From an uncultured Croceitalea sp. (GTDB lineage: Bacteria > Bacteroidota > Bacteroidia > Flavobacteriales > Flavobacteriaceae), in assembly GCA_947499565.1 (NCBI GenBank), contig CANMOV010000007.1:21104-85103 (forward strand): 64,000 nucleotides of DNA, read 5' to 3'. Shown here piece by piece: positions 61,818 through 64,000 of the stretch. Both the position numbers and the translations under genes were made by a program. Each line of letters starts with the position of its first letter. Position 1 is the stretch's first letter. The notes under the pieces were generated by a model. That model had not been told where the DNA came from and did not search any database. It saw only the letters and a program-made list of their open reading frames with translations.

Positions 61818-63407
61818 TTAAACATCAAATTCGGAAGTAAAATGAAGTTTTACTGTAGGGTATTTCTGTTGTGTCATTTGTAATGAAAATTGCGAATCTG
61901 CCAAAAATACCAACTGTCCTCTTTTATCTTTAGCTAGAAATTTCTGCTTTACCCTTTTAAATTCTTTAAACTCATCATTATCACTTTCTGGTTCTACCCA
62001 GCATGCTTTATGAACAGGAAAATTTTCATAAGTGCATTTTGCACCATATTCATGTTCTAGACGATATTGAATTACTTCGTATTGCAACGCTCCAACAGTA
62101 CCTATTACTTTTCTTCCATTTAACTCCAGTGTAAATAATTGCGCAACACCTTCATCCATTAATTGATCGATTCCCTTAAATAGCTGTTTTGATTTCATTG
62201 GGTCAGCGTTGTTAATATAACGGAAATGCTCTGGAGAAAAACTTGGAATTCCTTTGTAATTTAATTTTTCCCCATTTGTAAGGGTATCCCCAATTTTAAA
62301 ATTTCCAGTATCATGTAAACCCACAATATCACCAGGATACGAAATATCCACAATTTCTTTTTTCTCTGCAAAAAAGGCATTGGGACTCGAAAATTTAAGG
62401 TTTTTTCCATGCCTTACATGTAGGTAAGGTTTGTTGCGTTCAAAAGTTCCCGATACTATTTTGATAAAAGCCAGTCTGTCTCTGTGCTTTGGGTCCATAT
62501 TGGCATGTATTTTAAATACAAATCCAGAAAAATCTTTCTCATTAGCATTTACAATTCGCTCTTCTGCTCGTTTTGGTCTGGGTGTTGGTGCAATTTGAAC
62601 AAAACAGTCTAACAATTCTCTAACCCCAAAATTATTTAACGCTGAACCAAAAAATACTGGTTGTTGTTTTCCATCTAAATAAGCCTCTTTATCAAATTTA
62701 GGATATACTCCAGTAACTAGTTCTAGATTATCCCTTAAGTCAATTGCTGCATTTTCACCAATTATTTTTTCAAGTTCTGGACTGTCAATATTGTTGAAAG
62801 CAATAGTTTCTTCAATATTAGATTTGCTATTTCCACTAAAAAGATTAATATTCTTTTCATAAATATTATAAATCCCTTTAAAGTCGTATCCCATTCCTAT
62901 AGGAAAACTTAATGGCGTAACCGATAATCCTAACTTTTGTTCTACTTCATCAAGTAAATCAAAAGCGTCTTTTCCTTCTCTGTCCAATTTATTTATAAAA
63001 ACTAGCATAGGTATGTTTCGCATTCTACATACTTCTACTAATTTTTCGGTCTGTTCCTCAACGCCTTTAGCAACATCTATAACAACAATTACACTATCTA
63101 CAGCTGTTAATGTTCTAAAGGTGTCCTCTGCAAAATCCTTGTGACCAGGAGTGTCTAAAATATTAATTTTCTTATCCTTATAAATGAAGGCAAGAACAGA
63201 AGTTGCCACGGAAATACCACGTTGCCTTTCAATTTCCATGAAATCACTCGTAGCAGTTTTTTTGATTTTATTATTCTTTACTGCTCCAGCTTCCTGAATT
63301 GCTCCACCAAATAGTAATAGCTTTTCAGTTAATGTTGTTTTTCCAGCATCTGGATGAGATATAATCCCAAAAGTTCGTCTCCTTGCTATTTCTCTTTCAA
63401 AACTCAT
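61818..63407 (-). CDS. prfC: Peptide chain release factor 3
   Basis: A 529-residue GTPase that recycles RF1/RF2 from the ribosome. G motifs: SHPDAGKTTLTEK, DTPGHKDFAED, NKLDREG and the switch region GISVATSV, with RF3-specific stretches such as FSPEHFRYINNADPMKSKQ. Full length, so the factor is intact. It stands alone; a TAGTTTTG box lies upstream on the minus strand. Confidence 0.96.
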   Translation of the reverse strand: MSFEREIARRRTFGIISHPDAGKTTLTEKLLLFGGAIQEAGAVKNNKIKKTATSDFMEIERQRGISVATSVLAFIYKDKKINILDTPGHKDFAEDTFRTLTAVDSVIVVIDVAKGVEEQTEKLVEVCRMRNIPMLVFINKLDREGKDAFDLLDEVEQKLGLSVTPLSFPIGMGYDFKGIYNIYEKNINLFSGNSKSNIEETIAFNNIDSPELEKIIGENAAIDLRDNLELVTGVYPKFDKEAYLDGKQQPVFFGSALNNFGVRELLDCFVQIAPTPRPKRAEERIVNANEKDFSGFVFKIHANMDPKHRDRLAFIKIVSGTFERNKPYLHVRHGKNLKFSSPNAFFAEKKEIVDISYPGDIVGLHDTGNFKIGDTLTNGEKLNYKGIPSFSPEHFRYINNADPMKSKQLFKGIDQLMDEGVAQLFTLELNGRKVIGTVGALQYEVIQYRLEHEYGAKCTYENFPVHKACWVEPESDNDEFKEFKRVKQKFLAKDKRGQLVFLADSQFSLQMTQQKYPTVKLHFTSEFDV

Positions 63408-63785
63408 TTAAAAAATTTGGAGCAAAACTATCAATTTATAGCGACTTGGTACTATGATAATGGGTTAGAAAATTATGATGACAAAATATTAAAGTGACTT
63501 AATCATCCCCACTGTTTCTAATTTATATTGAGATATGTTAATAAGTTCTAAAAGAGAAAAATCTATTCTCGTGATATTACCGTATCTCTTATAACTGCAT
63601 ATGATGTTGTACTAACTGTATTTTATCGAAAAAAATAGGAGTTTTAGTTGATAAAAACTATTTATGCACATGATATCTGCGAGTATTTTTTGAATATCTT
63701 GCAGTATCAGATTTGTCCCTAAAATCTTACATATTAAACCTGCGTGATGTCATGGTGCTTAGTTTAAAAGAGAAAACTAACACTT
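63408..63785. other. Intergenic region between prfC and the TSP3 protein
   Basis: This 378-base stretch shows no convincing ORF, tRNA or terminator. It holds the prfC promoter box at its left end and an AGTTTT/AAAACT hairpin near 63630-63655. No clean promoter for the gene on its right was seen. Confidence 0.5.
63423..63430 (-). promoter_or_regulatory. Candidate -7 box for prfC
   Basis: Minus strand TAGTTTTG matches TAnnTTTG and lies 16 bases before the prfC ATG. No good upstream TTG box. Confidence 0.4.
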
Positions 63786-64000
63786 ATGAAAAAAATTACG
63801 CTACTAGTAATAGAATATAGAATTTTCCTATCATATAGGTTAATACTCTCGATTTTAATATTCAGCTTGTTTTCCTCGTTTATAGCCACTTCTTCGATTA
63901 GGGATAATATATCCATATATACGGATACAGATGGAGACGGAGTTCCAGATGTAGTAGATATCGATGATGACAATGATGGTATCTTAGATACTGTTGAGTG
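63786..64000 (+). CDS. Secreted calcium-binding protein with thrombospondin type 3 repeats (partial, 3' end outside window)
   Basis: Open from ATG 63786 to the window end (71 codons). It has a basic N-terminus, a hydrophobic signal segment (about residues 18-35), then [20 protein letters not shown], the Asp-rich DxDxDG calcium-binding pattern of TSP3 repeats, continuing DGILD. Such repeats occur in large secreted or surface proteins of Flavobacteriaceae, often exported by the type IX system (knowledge of the group). The rest is beyond the window. Confidence 0.75.
   Translation, partial: MKKITLLVIEYRIFLSYRLILSILIFSLFSSFIATSSIRDNISIYTDTDGDGVPDVVDIDDDNDGILDTVE

Noticed and set aside
63764-63973. 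69-codon minus-strand frame at the right edge
   Set aside because: It is the reverse of the TSP3 protein coding region, whose DTDGDG repeats are clearly the real signal.

Overview
The window is ordinary chromosomal DNA from a marine-type member of the Flavobacteriaceae (Bacteroidota). This is inferred from the low G+C content, the -7/-33 promoter pattern TAnnTTTG with an upstream TTTG, the near absence of Shine-Dalgarno sequences, and gene families typical of the group (DUF2851, DUF3467, AGCS symporter, PASTA protein beside ddl). I cannot name the species. No rRNA, CRISPR array, transposase or prophage is visible, and no complete novel defence or mobile system was found. The most interesting signals are regulatory.

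Layout. 1-2.2 kb: the 3' end of valS, a small membrane protein, an EamA transporter and a PepSY-type membrane protein. 2.2-7.8 kb: a secreted metallo-beta-lactamase-fold enzyme, then a carbohydrate cluster (GH109-like secreted oxidoreductase/glycosidase, galactokinase-like GHMP kinase, sugar nucleotidyltransferase) and a fatty acid hydroxylase. 7.8-12.5 kb, minus strand: one probable operon rsfS-ftsH-LUD-cdsA-psd-ACBP joining ribosome silencing, membrane proteolysis and phospholipid synthesis. 12.5-16.7 kb: birA, an SRPBCC protein, pyrE, a Nudix hydrolase and an M14 carboxypeptidase lipoprotein. 16.7-20.6 kb, minus strand: response regulator, PAS histidine kinase (no standard start codon), coaD and ddl. 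20.7-27.9 kb, plus strand: PASTA protein, rluD-like, yaaA, two small membrane or lipoproteins, a uracil-DNA glycosylase family protein and PEP carboxylase. 27.9-36.1 kb, minus strand: an M20 peptidase and a full tryptophan operon trpE-G-D-C-F-B-A, preceded by a Trp-codon leader peptide and an attenuator. 36.1-37.9 kb: YceI, nitroreductase and a MarR regulator with a palindromic operator. 38-47.5 kb, plus strand: thioredoxin-like proteins, rhodanese, DUF2851, PspC-like protein, K+ channel, alanine symporter, HhH protein, acyl-CoA dehydrogenase, rpsU, xerC-like recombinase and hpf.

47.5-60.9 kb is the information-processing core: tRNA-Thr, -Tyr, -Gly, -Thr, tuf, tRNA-Trp, secE, nusG, rplK, rplA, rplJ, rplL, rpoB, rpoC. 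It is followed by DUF3467, a membrane protein and prfC (minus), and ends inside a secreted calcium-binding (thrombospondin type 3 repeat) protein cut by the window edge.

Main points for a second look: a 17-residue leader peptide with three adjacent Trp codons plus a terminator before trpE; a perfect Shine-Dalgarno before rpsU in a lineage that hardly uses them; a PAS kinase whose first domain lacks any ATG/GTG/TTG; a near-perfect 19-bp copy of the tRNA-Trp 3' end flanking a REP-like insert; and inverted-repeat elements inside the trp operon.
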